Below are positions 34,493 to 43,407 of a DNA stretch of 64,000 nucleotides, piece after piece (position 1 is the stretch's first letter; every line of letters begins with the position of its first letter). This stretch comes from JAAURB01 sp049647265. Lineage in GTDB: Bacteria; Cyanobacteriota; Cyanobacteriia; Cyanobacteriales; Microcoleaceae. The DNA lies in NCBI GenBank assembly GCA_049647265.1, contig JBARXJ010000029.1:1-64000 (forward strand), read 5' to 3'. A program made the translations under genes and the position numbers. A model generated the notes under the pieces. That model saw nothing but the letters and a program-made list of their open reading frames with translations. It had not been told where the DNA came from and made no database searches.

Positions 34493-35646
34493 GTATTCAT
34501 AATCGCTATCTTATTCGGGGCGGAGAAGATGAATGTCACGAAGCTGAACAACAGCTTTTAAGGAATCATGGACATCATGTAGTGGTTTATGAAGAAGATA
34601 ACAATCGCGTCTCTCAATTGGGTCACTTGAAAGTAGCAACGAGAACAGTTTGGTCTGTTGAAAGTTACAATCAAGTTAGACATATTTTACGACAATCTCA
34701 CTATGATTTAATTCATATTCAGAATTTCTTTCCCTTAATTTCACCATCGGTTTATTATGCGGCTCAAGCTGAAGGTGTTCCGGTAATACAGAGTCTACAC
34801 AATTATCGTTTACTTTGTGCCAATGGCTTCTTATTTCGAGAAGGGAAAGTCTGTGAAGATTGTTTGAATCATTCCTTTCCTTTACCCGCTATTCAGCATC
34901 GCTGTTATCGAGATAGTTTAGCTGGAACAATTACAGTGAGTGCGATGCAAACCGTTCATCGCGCCCTAGAAACCTGGACAAAACAGGTGAATTTATTCAT
35001 TACTTTAACAGAATTTAGCCGGAATAAGTTTATTCAAGCGGGTTTTCCGGCTGATAAAATAGTCGTTAAACCTAATTTTATTGCTAAAGATTCTAAGGTA
35101 GGAACAGGAGCAGGTGAATATGCTTTTTATGTCGGACGGCTTTCTCCTGAAAAAGGGATTGATACTTTATTATCCGCTTGGAAACAGTTAGATGATCAAA
35201 TCCCTTTAAAAATAGTAGGAGATGGGCCGTTATCGGATCAAGTTCAACAAGCCGCAGCAGAATCTCCTCATATTGAATGGTTAGGTAGACAGCCTCTCGA
35301 GCAGGTTTATCAGCTTATAGGAGAAGCCAAATTTCTCATTTTTCCTTCGTTATGGTATGAAACATTTGGGCGAGTTGCGATTGAAGCATTTGCTAAAGGA
35401 ACACCTGTTATTGCCGCCAATATTGGAGCCATTTCTGAATTAATTCAGGATCAAAAAACAGGGTTATTATTTACCCCTGGAAATCCTCAAGATTTAGCGG
35501 CAAAAGTTCAATGGGCATTAGCTCATCCTCAGCCACTTCAACAAATGCGAATTCAGGCACGGTCTGAGTTTGAAGCTAAATATACTGCTGAGCAAAATTA
35601 TCAGCAATTACTCAAGATTTATCAACAGGTAATCACTGATACTTAA
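34480..35646 (+). CDS. Glycosyltransferase family 4 protein
   Basis: 388 residues. The start MRILSIHNRYLIRGGEDE and the four-Cys region around LLCANGFLFREGKVCEDCL are typical of one exopolysaccharide-linked GT4 subgroup. The donor site shows YAFYVGRLSPEKGIDTLL and SLWYETFGRVAIEAFAKGTP with the E-x7-E pair. It overlaps the upstream glycosyltransferase by 13 bases, so the two are translated as a unit, with the gene at 32009 as a likely operon member. A role in capsule or sheath polysaccharide is inferred from family and context. Confidence 0.9.
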   Translation: MRILSIHNRYLIRGGEDECHEAEQQLLRNHGHHVVVYEEDNNRVSQLGHLKVATRTVWSVESYNQVRHILRQSHYDLIHIQNFFPLISPSVYYAAQAEGVPVIQSLHNYRLLCANGFLFREGKVCEDCLNHSFPLPAIQHRCYRDSLAGTITVSAMQTVHRALETWTKQVNLFITLTEFSRNKFIQAGFPADKIVVKPNFIAKDSKVGTGAGEYAFYVGRLSPEKGIDTLLSAWKQLDDQIPLKIVGDGPLSDQVQQAAAESPHIEWLGRQPLEQVYQLIGEAKFLIFPSLWYETFGRVAIEAFAKGTPVIAANIGAISELIQDQKTGLLFTPGNPQDLAAKVQWALAHPQPLQQMRIQARSEFEAKYTAEQNYQQLLKIYQQVITDT

Positions 35647-35719
35647 TCTAATTTTTATTGTTTTTTTAGTATCGCTCTACCCCGCTTAACTTTGAGTTAT
35701 TCAGTATAGCTTCATCTCA

Positions 35720-37885
35720 TTAACTCTGACTGTTAGCTGCTTTATCCATCAGTATCTGATGAGCATTCAATTCAGGGGCATTTTTAGTAGGATGACGTTG
35801 AATATATTGACCATCTGCCTGTAAATCCCAAGCCTGACGATTGTCTGATAACATAATTCCTAAGATTTCTTGTAAGTCTTTTGCTAGACGTTGATCTTCA
35901 ACGGGAGTAATAGCTTCGATACGACGATTTAGGTTACGCGGCATCCAGTCAGCAGACCCAATATAAACCTCATCTTGACCACAATTATAAAAGTAAAATA
36001 TCCGAGAATGTTCTAAAAAGCGACCCACAATACTAATGACTTTAATCTTTTCACTGACTCCTTTAACACCCGGACGAAGACAGCAAATTCCCCGGATAAT
36101 TAAATCAATACTCACTCCTGCTTGAGAGGCTTCATACAGTTTAGTGATTATTTCAGAATCAACTAAAGCATTCATCTTCGCAACAATACGACCCGTTTCT
36201 CCATTTTTCGCATGATCAATTTCTCGATTAATTAAGCTTAAGAAACGCTCTCGAACATTAACCGGAGCAATCAGTAGTTTTCGATAAGATTTTTGCCGAG
36301 AATACCCTGTTAAAAAGTTAAATAGATCGGTTAAATCTGCCCCTAACTCTTCTCGACAACTGAGTAGCCCTAAATCTGTATAAAGTTTAGCCGTTTTCGG
36401 ATTATAATTTCCGGTACCAATATGAACATATCGACGAATTTTTCCAGCTTCTTGACGAACAACCATGACGATTTTCGTATGAGTTTTTAAGCCCACTAAA
36501 CCATAGACCACATGAACACTTCGAGCCTCTAACTTTTTCGCCCACTGAATATTATTTTCTTCATCAAATCTTGCTTTTAATTCAACTAAAGCCGCAACTT
36601 GCTTACCATTTTCTGCCGCATCAATTAATGCTTTTATAATCGGAGAATCCCCTGATGTTCGATATAATGTCATTTTAATCGCTAAGACATCTGGATCATA
36701 AGCAGCTTGTTCAATAAATCGTTGAACTGTTGCCCTAAAAGAATCATACGGATGATGAACTAATACATCTCGCTGACGAATAACAGCAAAAATATCTTTT
36801 GCCTCTTCTCCATTGGGTGAGAAGCGATTAACCGCTTCACTCTCATGCAGCCAGCGGGGGGTTACTGCACTCCAAGGAACATCTTTTAATTCGGGTAAAG
36901 GTAACCCCATTAAAGACATTAAATCCCCTAAACCAATCAATCCTTCAACCCGATAAATGGCTTCGGGTTCTAACTCCATTTCTTCAACTAACTTTTGAAC
37001 CAGATTTGATGGCATTGTTGTATTGACTTCGATCCGAACAACCGATCCGCCAATACGACGTTTTAACAGTTCTTGTTCGATTGCGAGTAATAAATCATCT
37101 CCTTCATCTCCTTGAACCGATAAATCTGCATCTCGAGTAATTCGGAAAGGATAATAATCCTGAATATTCATTCCGGGAAATAGAGAATCTAAATTATGAG
37201 CAATAACTTGTTCTAATGGAACGCCCATCCACATAGCGGATTGACCATTTTCTTTCATTTGTAGTTCTTCCGGTAGCACGACAAACCGAGGTAAGAGTTT
37301 GGGAACTTTAACCCGTGCTAATAAATCTTCTTTTGTATCTGGATTTTGTAGAATCACAGCCAAATTCAGACTGAGATTAGAAAGATAAGGAAATGGATGA
37401 CTCCGATCAATTGCTAAGGGCGTTAATACAGGAAAAATTTGATCTTCGTAATATTTTTTGAGGTAGGTTCGTTGTTCTTGATTAAGATCAATGTAATTGA
37501 GTAAATGAATTCTATGATTCGCGAGTTCTGATTTAATGATTTGATCAAAATATTGGTGAGGTTCAGACACCATGGTATGGAGTTTCTGATGAATTTCTTG
37601 TAACTGTTGTTGAGGCGTACGACCGTCAGGGGTTAAAGAGTCTAGCTGAGCTTCTACTTGACGTTTCAAACCCGCTACCCGCACCATGAAAAATTCATCT
37701 AGATTAGAACTAAAAATAGCTAAGAATTTTAAACGTTCTAACAGCGGTGTACGAGAATCTAGTGCTTCTGCTAATACACGACGGTTAAATTCTAGCCAGC
37801 TTAATTCTCGGTTAAAATAATATTGTGGATTTTTTAAATCAATTTCTGAATCAGCTTGAAGATCTGTTTTTTTTGTTTTTGCCAT
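35720..37885 (-). CDS. ppk1: Polyphosphate kinase 1
   Basis: 721 residues, normal length. Order: N-terminal domain (FNRELSWLEFNRRVLAEA), head domain, then two C-terminal phospholipase D-like domains. The phospho-accepting His is H469 (LKTHTKIVMV) and the second essential His is H626 (FLEHSRIFYF), 157 residues apart exactly as in the E. coli enzyme. It reversibly polymerises ATP gamma-phosphate into polyphosphate granules. No ppx or pho gene is adjacent. It is convergent with the glycosyltransferase cluster. Confidence 0.97.
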   Translation of the reverse strand: MAKTKKTDLQADSEIDLKNPQYYFNRELSWLEFNRRVLAEALDSRTPLLERLKFLAIFSSNLDEFFMVRVAGLKRQVEAQLDSLTPDGRTPQQQLQEIHQKLHTMVSEPHQYFDQIIKSELANHRIHLLNYIDLNQEQRTYLKKYYEDQIFPVLTPLAIDRSHPFPYLSNLSLNLAVILQNPDTKEDLLARVKVPKLLPRFVVLPEELQMKENGQSAMWMGVPLEQVIAHNLDSLFPGMNIQDYYPFRITRDADLSVQGDEGDDLLLAIEQELLKRRIGGSVVRIEVNTTMPSNLVQKLVEEMELEPEAIYRVEGLIGLGDLMSLMGLPLPELKDVPWSAVTPRWLHESEAVNRFSPNGEEAKDIFAVIRQRDVLVHHPYDSFRATVQRFIEQAAYDPDVLAIKMTLYRTSGDSPIIKALIDAAENGKQVAALVELKARFDEENNIQWAKKLEARSVHVVYGLVGLKTHTKIVMVVRQEAGKIRRYVHIGTGNYNPKTAKLYTDLGLLSCREELGADLTDLFNFLTGYSRQKSYRKLLIAPVNVRERFLSLINREIDHAKNGETGRIVAKMNALVDSEIITKLYEASQAGVSIDLIIRGICCLRPGVKGVSEKIKVISIVGRFLEHSRIFYFYNCGQDEVYIGSADWMPRNLNRRIEAITPVEDQRLAKDLQEILGIMLSDNRQAWDLQADGQYIQRHPTKNAPELNAHQILMDKAANSQS

Positions 37886-38071
37886 TTTAAAAAATTAAAT
37901 ATACAATGTTGGTTAATTTAATACTTAGATTGAGATTTGAGGGAATCTTGGCAGATCTTAAGCCACTGACTTTAAAAATACAAGGTCAATAGTGATTTGT
38001 TTTTCGAGCCGCAATAGACAATCGCCCTCAAGAGGCAATGAGTCATAGAATGATAACAAATAAACAATAAA

Positions 38072-38527
38072 TCACGATTGACCCAGGCGCTGAGCCACTT
38101 GTTTCAAACGACGGAGTTGAGCTTCCATATCTGCTTTTGTCCAAGCCGCAGCAAATTGATTGAAGCCAAAAGCAACGACCGGATTGGGAATTTCAAATTC
38201 AAAACGGTTGAGTAGTAATGTCCCCTGGTCATTGGGTTGACATTCCCAGCGATCGCAGCCTTTGAAAAACCCATCAAATCCCCAAACGATTAAACCGGGT
38301 TCTCGTTCTATCACTGTACTTTTTAAACTGGGTTGCCAGAGGGGAATCTGAATCACAAAGCGAAATTCTCCGCCTTTAGAGGGATTCCAGTCTCCAATCG
38401 GATCGCATCTAAGGGCAGGGTTGAGCCAGCGATGCATTAATTCGGCTTCTGTGAAACAGCGCTCAACTTGGGTGGCGTTGGCCTGAATTTGAATTGATTG
38501 TTTAAATACTTGACGAGATGGCATCAT
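38072..38527 (-). CDS. SRPBCC (START-like) domain protein
   Basis: About 151 residues from an ATG at 38527 (a TTG at 38536 could add three). The fold pattern is SRPBCC: an early strand (FKQSIQIQANATQVERCF), an amphipathic helix with RWLNP, and a long C-terminal helix (AAWTKADMEAQLRRLKQVAQ). Such domains bind hydrophobic ligands; some are cyclase-like or AHSA1-like. No ligand or partner can be read. It is a single gene between ppk1 and a channel-like gene. Confidence 0.75.
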   Translation of the reverse strand: MMPSRQVFKQSIQIQANATQVERCFTEAELMHRWLNPALRCDPIGDWNPSKGGEFRFVIQIPLWQPSLKSTVIEREPGLIVWGFDGFFKGCDRWECQPNDQGTLLLNRFEFEIPNPVVAFGFNQFAAAWTKADMEAQLRRLKQVAQRLGQS

Positions 38528-38847
38528 AACCTTCAAGCTATAGGCAGATCATTACTGGTATAACGATATTCATGTCGTTATGCATACAAGAAAGAAGAAA
38601 AAAGAAGAATTACGAAGTCCCTCCGGGTTCCTCGTCCCCAATCCTCAGAAATATCTGAGATTTCTTCCGAATCTAGAGTAATTGTACAAAATGTATCAAA
38701 ACTCTTTTTGAATAATAGACAATTGCTCTAATATCTTCACAGGACTTTCAGTTAAAATTCTGATTGTTCTGTTAGTAATGGTCTGAATCAAACACTTTAG
38801 GGGAATTGCTCCCCACCGTGATTGAGACTCCCTCATTTTAGAGAGCT
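38528..38847. other. Divergent spacer with small hairpins
   Basis: Two short inverted repeats are visible: CTCAG/CTGAG (38644-38648/38655-38659) and GGGGA/TCCCC (38800-38804/38810-38814). The region must hold promoters for the SRPBCC gene and the TM-helix-repeat gene. Nothing else is recognised. Confidence 0.45.
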
Positions 38848-40542
38848 ATGATTGGAATTTACAACGAAATACCGCATTTACTGGGGAGTAGGATGTTAAC
38901 CCTATCCCACCTTCACCTCGGCCAACAAGGAGGTGCTGATCCACTCGGACTAGGGGGATTAGCCATCGGGTCATTTAGTGTAATAGATATCGTCGTCGCC
39001 CTAGCGGTGTTGGTTATCGGTTACATTGTTGCTCTGTTTGTCAAAGCCTTAATCAAGAGTCTGCTGAAGAAAACCGATGTGGATAACAAGATTGCATCTT
39101 GGGTATCTGGTGGGCGGACTGACGCAGATACTTTGCCCGTTGAAGAATGGATTGGTAGCATTGTCTTCTGGGTAATTTTCCTCTTTGCGATTATTGGCTT
39201 CCTCGAAAGACTCCAGTTAAGTTCTGCATCTAGTCCCTTAACTTCACTGCTGAATCAGATCACTGCATTTATCCCTCGGGTGCTAGCAGCAGCAGCGTTG
39301 TTAGGAATAGCCTGGGTCGTGGCAACTTTAGTCCGAGCATTAGTAATTAAAGTCCTAGACACTTTCGGATTAGATCGCCGCCTCAATAACCAGGTGGGCA
39401 ACAATACAACAACCACAACCGTCAGCGGCACAACGACTACGACGAATCAGTTTTCCTTAAGCGAAACAATCGGAAATGCGCTGTACTGGTTCATCTTCTT
39501 GCTCTTCCTGCTGCCCATTCTGGATACTTTGAACTTACAGGGTCTGCTGACTCCAATTCAGCAAATGCTGAATGAAGTTCTGTTCATGTTGCCGAATATT
39601 TTGGCAGCCATTTTAATTGGTGCAACCGGTTGGGTAATTGCTCAAGTTGTTCGTAAAATTGTCACTAACTTACTCACTGCCATTGGTACAGATCAATTCG
39701 GCCGCCGATTTGGTTTATCCCAAGCAACTGGGACTCAAGGTTTATCCTCGATTCTTGGAACAGTTGTTTATGTTCTGATTCTGATTCCGATTGCGATCGC
39801 GGCATTAAATGCACTACAAATTGATGCAATTTCTGTCCCCGCAATCGAGATGTTGAGCCAAGTGCTGAACATTATTCCCCAAATCTTCGCCGCTGGCGTA
39901 ATTTTGGTAGTCTTTTATGTGATTGGTCGCTTTGTCAGCGAGTTGATTACCAGCATCCTCACCAGTTTTGGCTTTAACAAGTTATTTTACTGGTTAGGCT
40001 TACAATCTACTCCTCCGATCGATCCAACAATCTCTACACCCCCTGCGGCTTCTGAGGTAGGAGAACCTACTGTACTTCAATCAAGCAGTAGCTCAACTAA
40101 AACCCCCTCAGAGATTGTCGGGATTGTGGCATTCGTGGGAATCATCCTATTTGCTGTGGTCACCGCCACCGATATTCTAGGTCTAGCTTCTCTGACGCTA
40201 ATCTTAGAACAAATTATCGTGATTGCTGGCCGAGTGCTGATTGGCGTGATCGTGTTTGCAGTCGGTTTGTATTTTGCTAACCTTGCTTATAGACTGGTTT
40301 ACAGCTCAGGTTCGGGTAGCTCCAAGATACTGGCTCAAACCGCTCGAATCGCAATTATCGTCTTTGTGGGCGCTATGGCTCTGCAAATGATGGGTATTGC
40401 GAGTGATATTGTTAATCTTGCCTTCGGTTTACTCCTCGGTGCCATCGCTGTAGCGATCGCCATCTCATTCGGATTGGGTGGCCGAGATATTGCTGCAGAA
40501 GAAATTCGTAGTTTCTTAGGCGGATTTAAGAAAAAGCAATAA
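38848..40542 (+). CDS. TM-helix-repeat (mechanosensitive channel-like) membrane protein
   Basis: 564 residues made of about four repeats of a two-helix unit, each with a pattern like LPNILAAILIGATGWVIAQV followed by a short amphipathic stretch (for example LDTFGLDRRL, LTAIGTDQFG, LTSFGFNKLF). This is the conserved TM helix family linked to MscS-type channels. The C-terminus (LLLGAIAVAIAISFGLGGRD) resembles the pore-lining region of such channels. There is no MscS beta domain, so channel function is an inference. A later ATG at 38893 is a possible start. A strong terminator follows at 40582. Confidence 0.8.
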   Translation: MIGIYNEIPHLLGSRMLTLSHLHLGQQGGADPLGLGGLAIGSFSVIDIVVALAVLVIGYIVALFVKALIKSLLKKTDVDNKIASWVSGGRTDADTLPVEEWIGSIVFWVIFLFAIIGFLERLQLSSASSPLTSLLNQITAFIPRVLAAAALLGIAWVVATLVRALVIKVLDTFGLDRRLNNQVGNNTTTTTVSGTTTTTNQFSLSETIGNALYWFIFLLFLLPILDTLNLQGLLTPIQQMLNEVLFMLPNILAAILIGATGWVIAQVVRKIVTNLLTAIGTDQFGRRFGLSQATGTQGLSSILGTVVYVLILIPIAIAALNALQIDAISVPAIEMLSQVLNIIPQIFAAGVILVVFYVIGRFVSELITSILTSFGFNKLFYWLGLQSTPPIDPTISTPPAASEVGEPTVLQSSSSSTKTPSEIVGIVAFVGIILFAVVTATDILGLASLTLILEQIIVIAGRVLIGVIVFAVGLYFANLAYRLVYSSGSGSSKILAQTARIAIIVFVGAMALQMMGIASDIVNLAFGLLLGAIAVAIAISFGLGGRDIAAEEIRSFLGGFKKKQ

Positions 40543-40581
40543 TTTATTTGCTTTGAGTTAACCTTTGACTCAAGTTGATTT

Positions 40582-40614
40582 CCCCTGTCATTCTCAGCAA
40601 GACAGGGGTTTTTT
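40582..40614 (+). terminator. Rho-independent terminator
   Basis: CCCCTGTC (40582-40589), 11-base loop, GACAGGGG (40601-40608), then a T-run. It lies 40 bases after the stop of the TM-helix-repeat gene. Confidence 0.9.
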
Positions 40615-40938
40615 ATTGACGTTCTCTCCCCTCATCGAGGGCAGGATACAGAAATATCAAAAAAATGTACTGTTAGATCAAGGTAGAAAAATGGCTAAAT
40701 TATCACTCATTTCGATAGAGATTTAAAAATAAAAATATACAATACAATCGCATAAAATCCTCTACCTTTGTTTCGTAATTTCTCTAATTTTCCTAAAGAT
40801 TAACTTGTCTCAAAAGCCGAAAAACTGAGCTTTCTATTAACACTGACGCTAGCCGATTCTATTAAAATTATGATTGAGCTAGAGAGAAAATATTCTAAAA
40901 TAGTCCATATTGTTAACACTAAAATCTCAAAAATTATC
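40615..40938. other. Spacer upstream of glyQ
   Basis: AT-rich leader and promoter region of glyQ. The open frame continues upstream of the chosen GTG start to 40870, but that extra segment is not conserved-looking. No T-box or other structured leader is seen. Confidence 0.45.
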
Positions 40939-41847
40939 GTGAACTTTCAATCTATTATTGCCACGCTTAATCAATTTTGGAGCGAACGCGGTTGTCTGAT
41001 TGCCCAATCCTATGATACCGAAAAAGGGGCAGGAACCATGAATCCCCATACGTTTCTCCGGGCAATTGGCCCCGAACCTTGGTCTGTTGCTTATGTTGAA
41101 CCCTGTCGTCGTCCCACCGATGGCCGTTATGGAGAAAATCCCAACCGCTTTCAACATTATTATCAATATCAAGTTCTGATTAAACCCTCCCCCGATAACA
41201 TTCAGGAAACCTATCTCGACTCGCTGCGAATGTTGGGTATTCATCCCGAAGATCACGATATTCGGTTTGTCGAGGATAACTGGGAATCTCCGACCCTGGG
41301 GGCCTGGGGTGTGGGTTGGGAAGTGTGGTTAGATGGGATGGAAATTACTCAATTTACCTATTTCCAACAATGCGGCGGGATTGACTGTCGTCCCGTTTCG
41401 ATTGAAATTACCTACGGACTAGAAAGACTGGCGATGTATCTACAAGATGTCGATGCCATGGTTAAAATTGCCTGGACAGATACCCTCAGTTACGGGGATG
41501 TGCATCTGCAAGGGGAAATTGAACAATGTACTTACAATTTTGAAGCCTCCAACCCAGAATTACTCTTTACCCTATTTGGATTATACGAACAAGAAGCACA
41601 ACAACTGGTAGAAAAAGGCCTAGTATTACCCAGTTTAGATTATGTCTTAAAGTGTTCCCATTCCTTTAATTTACTCGATGCCCGTGGGGTAATTGCGGTG
41701 ACTGAACGGACTCGTTATATTGGTCGTATTCGTAATTTAGCCCGAAAAGTGGCTCAACTCTATTTTGAACAACGAGAACAACTTGGGTTTCCGTTACAGA
41801 AAACTGCATCCTTAACAGATAAGCAGATGAGTCAGGTGGGGAATTGA
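40939..41847 (+). CDS. glyQ: Glycyl-tRNA synthetase alpha subunit
   Basis: 302 residues from GTG at 40939, where the usual cyanobacterial N-terminus (NFQSIIATLNQFW) begins; an ATG at 40870 in the same frame would add 23 unlikely residues. The catalytic core of the alpha2beta2 enzyme is visible: GAGTMNPHTFLRAIGPEPW, EPCRRPTDGRYGENPNRFQ (motif 2 region) and SIEITYGLERLAMYLQ (motif 3). It ligates glycine to tRNA-Gly together with GlyS, which is encoded elsewhere, as is common in cyanobacteria. Confidence 0.97.
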   Translation: MNFQSIIATLNQFWSERGCLIAQSYDTEKGAGTMNPHTFLRAIGPEPWSVAYVEPCRRPTDGRYGENPNRFQHYYQYQVLIKPSPDNIQETYLDSLRMLGIHPEDHDIRFVEDNWESPTLGAWGVGWEVWLDGMEITQFTYFQQCGGIDCRPVSIEITYGLERLAMYLQDVDAMVKIAWTDTLSYGDVHLQGEIEQCTYNFEASNPELLFTLFGLYEQEAQQLVEKGLVLPSLDYVLKCSHSFNLLDARGVIAVTERTRYIGRIRNLARKVAQLYFEQREQLGFPLQKTASLTDKQMSQVGN

Positions 41848-42311
41848 TGATGGAGTGACAACGTCAAGCTGCTATGAAAATCTCTTCCGCCATACTTAGA
41901 TAGGACTACTTCGCCATCGACTGAGCGTATATATTAATTGATTAGTATATCAAGCTTGAGATTTTTTTGGCTCGGAAAATCTCGTTAAATATTGCCGATG
42001 GCGAACCTTTATACTTTTCAAATTATTCTGAACTTTATGCAAGATTTAAACCCTACAGTTATATGTAAATTGCGATCCAAGTCTGAATCGTGTTCCATAA
42101 ACTAAAAAATCTCTGTATAAATCTATAAGCTTTCAGATACTAAAAAATAAAACCAAGTATTAATCTATGTGAAACTACTTAATCGAGAGATAAACTTTAC
42201 AATATCTTTAATTTTTAAACAACTTTTTAATCAATATAAAATCTGTAATTTCTCGGTTTTTATAATCCAAATTAACTGTTAACTTGTAATTGTAGAGTTC
42301 AAGAGAGAAAA
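41848..42311. other. 464-base AT-rich spacer
   Basis: Lies between glyQ and a PEP-CTERM gene on the same strand. Homopolymer A/T runs dominate. I see no coding remnant and no convincing hairpin. A promoter for the PEP-CTERM gene is expected in its last 150 bases. Confidence 0.45.
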
Positions 42312-43040
42312 ATGAAAAAGTTTGCAACAGTTATTGGTTCAGCACTTTTATTCGTTGCAGCAACGACGGGTCAAGCTCAAGCATCTGGTAATGTTTTCTT
42401 TGGAGAAACCAAGCCAGGTGACGGAGTAGATCAAGCGGCTCAAGCACAGCAAGATTTTCTATCTAATTTTGATAATATTTATATCGAAGATTTTGAAGAT
42501 TTTACCGTAGGAGAGCAAGCCTCTGAACAGAACCCGATTGTTCTTGATTTTGGCTTAAGCACAGCAACTTTAACCGGAGGTGGGGCAGTTAGAGGTGCTG
42601 AATTTAATGGACTGCACGCAACATCAGAGGATAACTATTGGAGCTTAACTTACGGCGAAGACGTACAAGATACCTACTCGATTGATTTTAGTCAAGCCCA
42701 GGCTGCATTCGGATTTTATGCGACTGATATGGGTGATGCGGGTAAAAATGATTTTAAATTGAAATTCACATTTGAAGATGAGACAACTGAAATCGTTGAT
42801 ATTGCTCACGGTAAAACAAACGCTGCGGAACTCTACTTCGGTTATCTCAATACTGACAAGCTATTTACAAGTGTTGAATTCCTGGCTAACGGCCCCATTA
42901 GTCAAGATGGGTTTGGTTTAGATGATGTCACCATTGGTACAATCGATCAAGTCACATCTGTACCCGAACCCGCTACTGTTTTAGGTTTGTTGGCTGTTGG
43001 CGCTCTAGGTCTCGGTGCAAAGCGTCAACGTAAAGCTTAG
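42312..43040 (+). CDS. PEP-CTERM sorting domain protein
   Basis: 242 residues: a signal peptide (MKKFATVIGSALLFVAATT, cleavage near QAQA-SG), an extracellular beta-sandwich-like body with the pattern IDFSQAQAAFGFYATD and DGFGLDDVTIG that recurs in secreted cyanobacterial PEP-CTERM proteins, and the sorting tail VPEPATVLGLLAVGALGLGA plus a basic end. It would be processed by an exosortase and retained in the envelope or sheath. A terminator-like hairpin follows at 43081. Confidence 0.9.
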   Translation: MKKFATVIGSALLFVAATTGQAQASGNVFFGETKPGDGVDQAAQAQQDFLSNFDNIYIEDFEDFTVGEQASEQNPIVLDFGLSTATLTGGGAVRGAEFNGLHATSEDNYWSLTYGEDVQDTYSIDFSQAQAAFGFYATDMGDAGKNDFKLKFTFEDETTEIVDIAHGKTNAAELYFGYLNTDKLFTSVEFLANGPISQDGFGLDDVTIGTIDQVTSVPEPATVLGLLAVGALGLGAKRQRKA

Positions 43041-43080
43041 AAATTCATTTTGGCGATTTGACTTGAAATAGTAGTCTAAC

Positions 43081-43112
43081 AGCTCTGCCCTTTTTCAGGT
43101 GGAGCTTTTTTT
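43081..43112 (+). terminator. Rho-independent terminator
   Basis: AGCTC (43081-43085) pairs with GAGCT (43102-43106), helped by inner CC/GG pairs, and a run of seven T follows. It lies 40 bases after the PEP-CTERM stop. Confidence 0.7.
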
Positions 43113-43170
43113 ATTACTCAGAAATCTTGTGACATTCTCCAAGCCCTAAATTAGAGGTGACAGCGCATAC

Positions 43171-43201
43171 ATAAAAAAAGTGCAGCCTATTATCAGGCTG
43201 C
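43171..43201 (-). terminator. Terminator for the leftward transcript
   Basis: On the minus strand GCAGCCT (43201-43195) and AGGCTGC (43188-43182) form a 7-bp stem with a 6-base loop, followed after two bases by CTTTTTTTAT. It would end the transcript of the radical SAM gene or of an RNA in its 3' region. Confidence 0.75.
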
Positions 43202-43407
43202 CAAGGGAAGGTATGCTGTGGATTGAGAACTAGCAGTAGAAGAGGAGAAACCGTTACTCCTTTTACTATGTTTAGTATCCCGGAATTAACAAGAAGATTC
43301 AGTGATAAAAGTCCGGGTTTGCTGTGAATTCAACGAGAAGCCAGGGTGACTGGAATGGCGAGAGACTGTGAACCCTATCAACCCCGATGAGTGATACAGA
43401 TCACTAC
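43202..43407 (-). other. Hairpin-rich region between convergent genes (possible 3'-UTR RNA)
   Basis: Several inverted repeats are packed here: GGAG/CTCC (43244-43247/43257-43260), CCCGGA/TCCGGG (43279-43284/43312-43317), CCAG/CTGG (43341-43344/43350-43353) and GAGTGAT/ATCACT (43389-43395/43400-43405). A good terminator closes it on the minus strand at 43171. It may be a structured 3' untranslated region or a small RNA. No known family was recognised. Confidence 0.35.

Noticed and set aside
43202..43407. Cobalamin riboswitch near the radical SAM gene
   Set aside because: The conserved B12-box core is not found, and the region is downstream, not upstream, of the gene.
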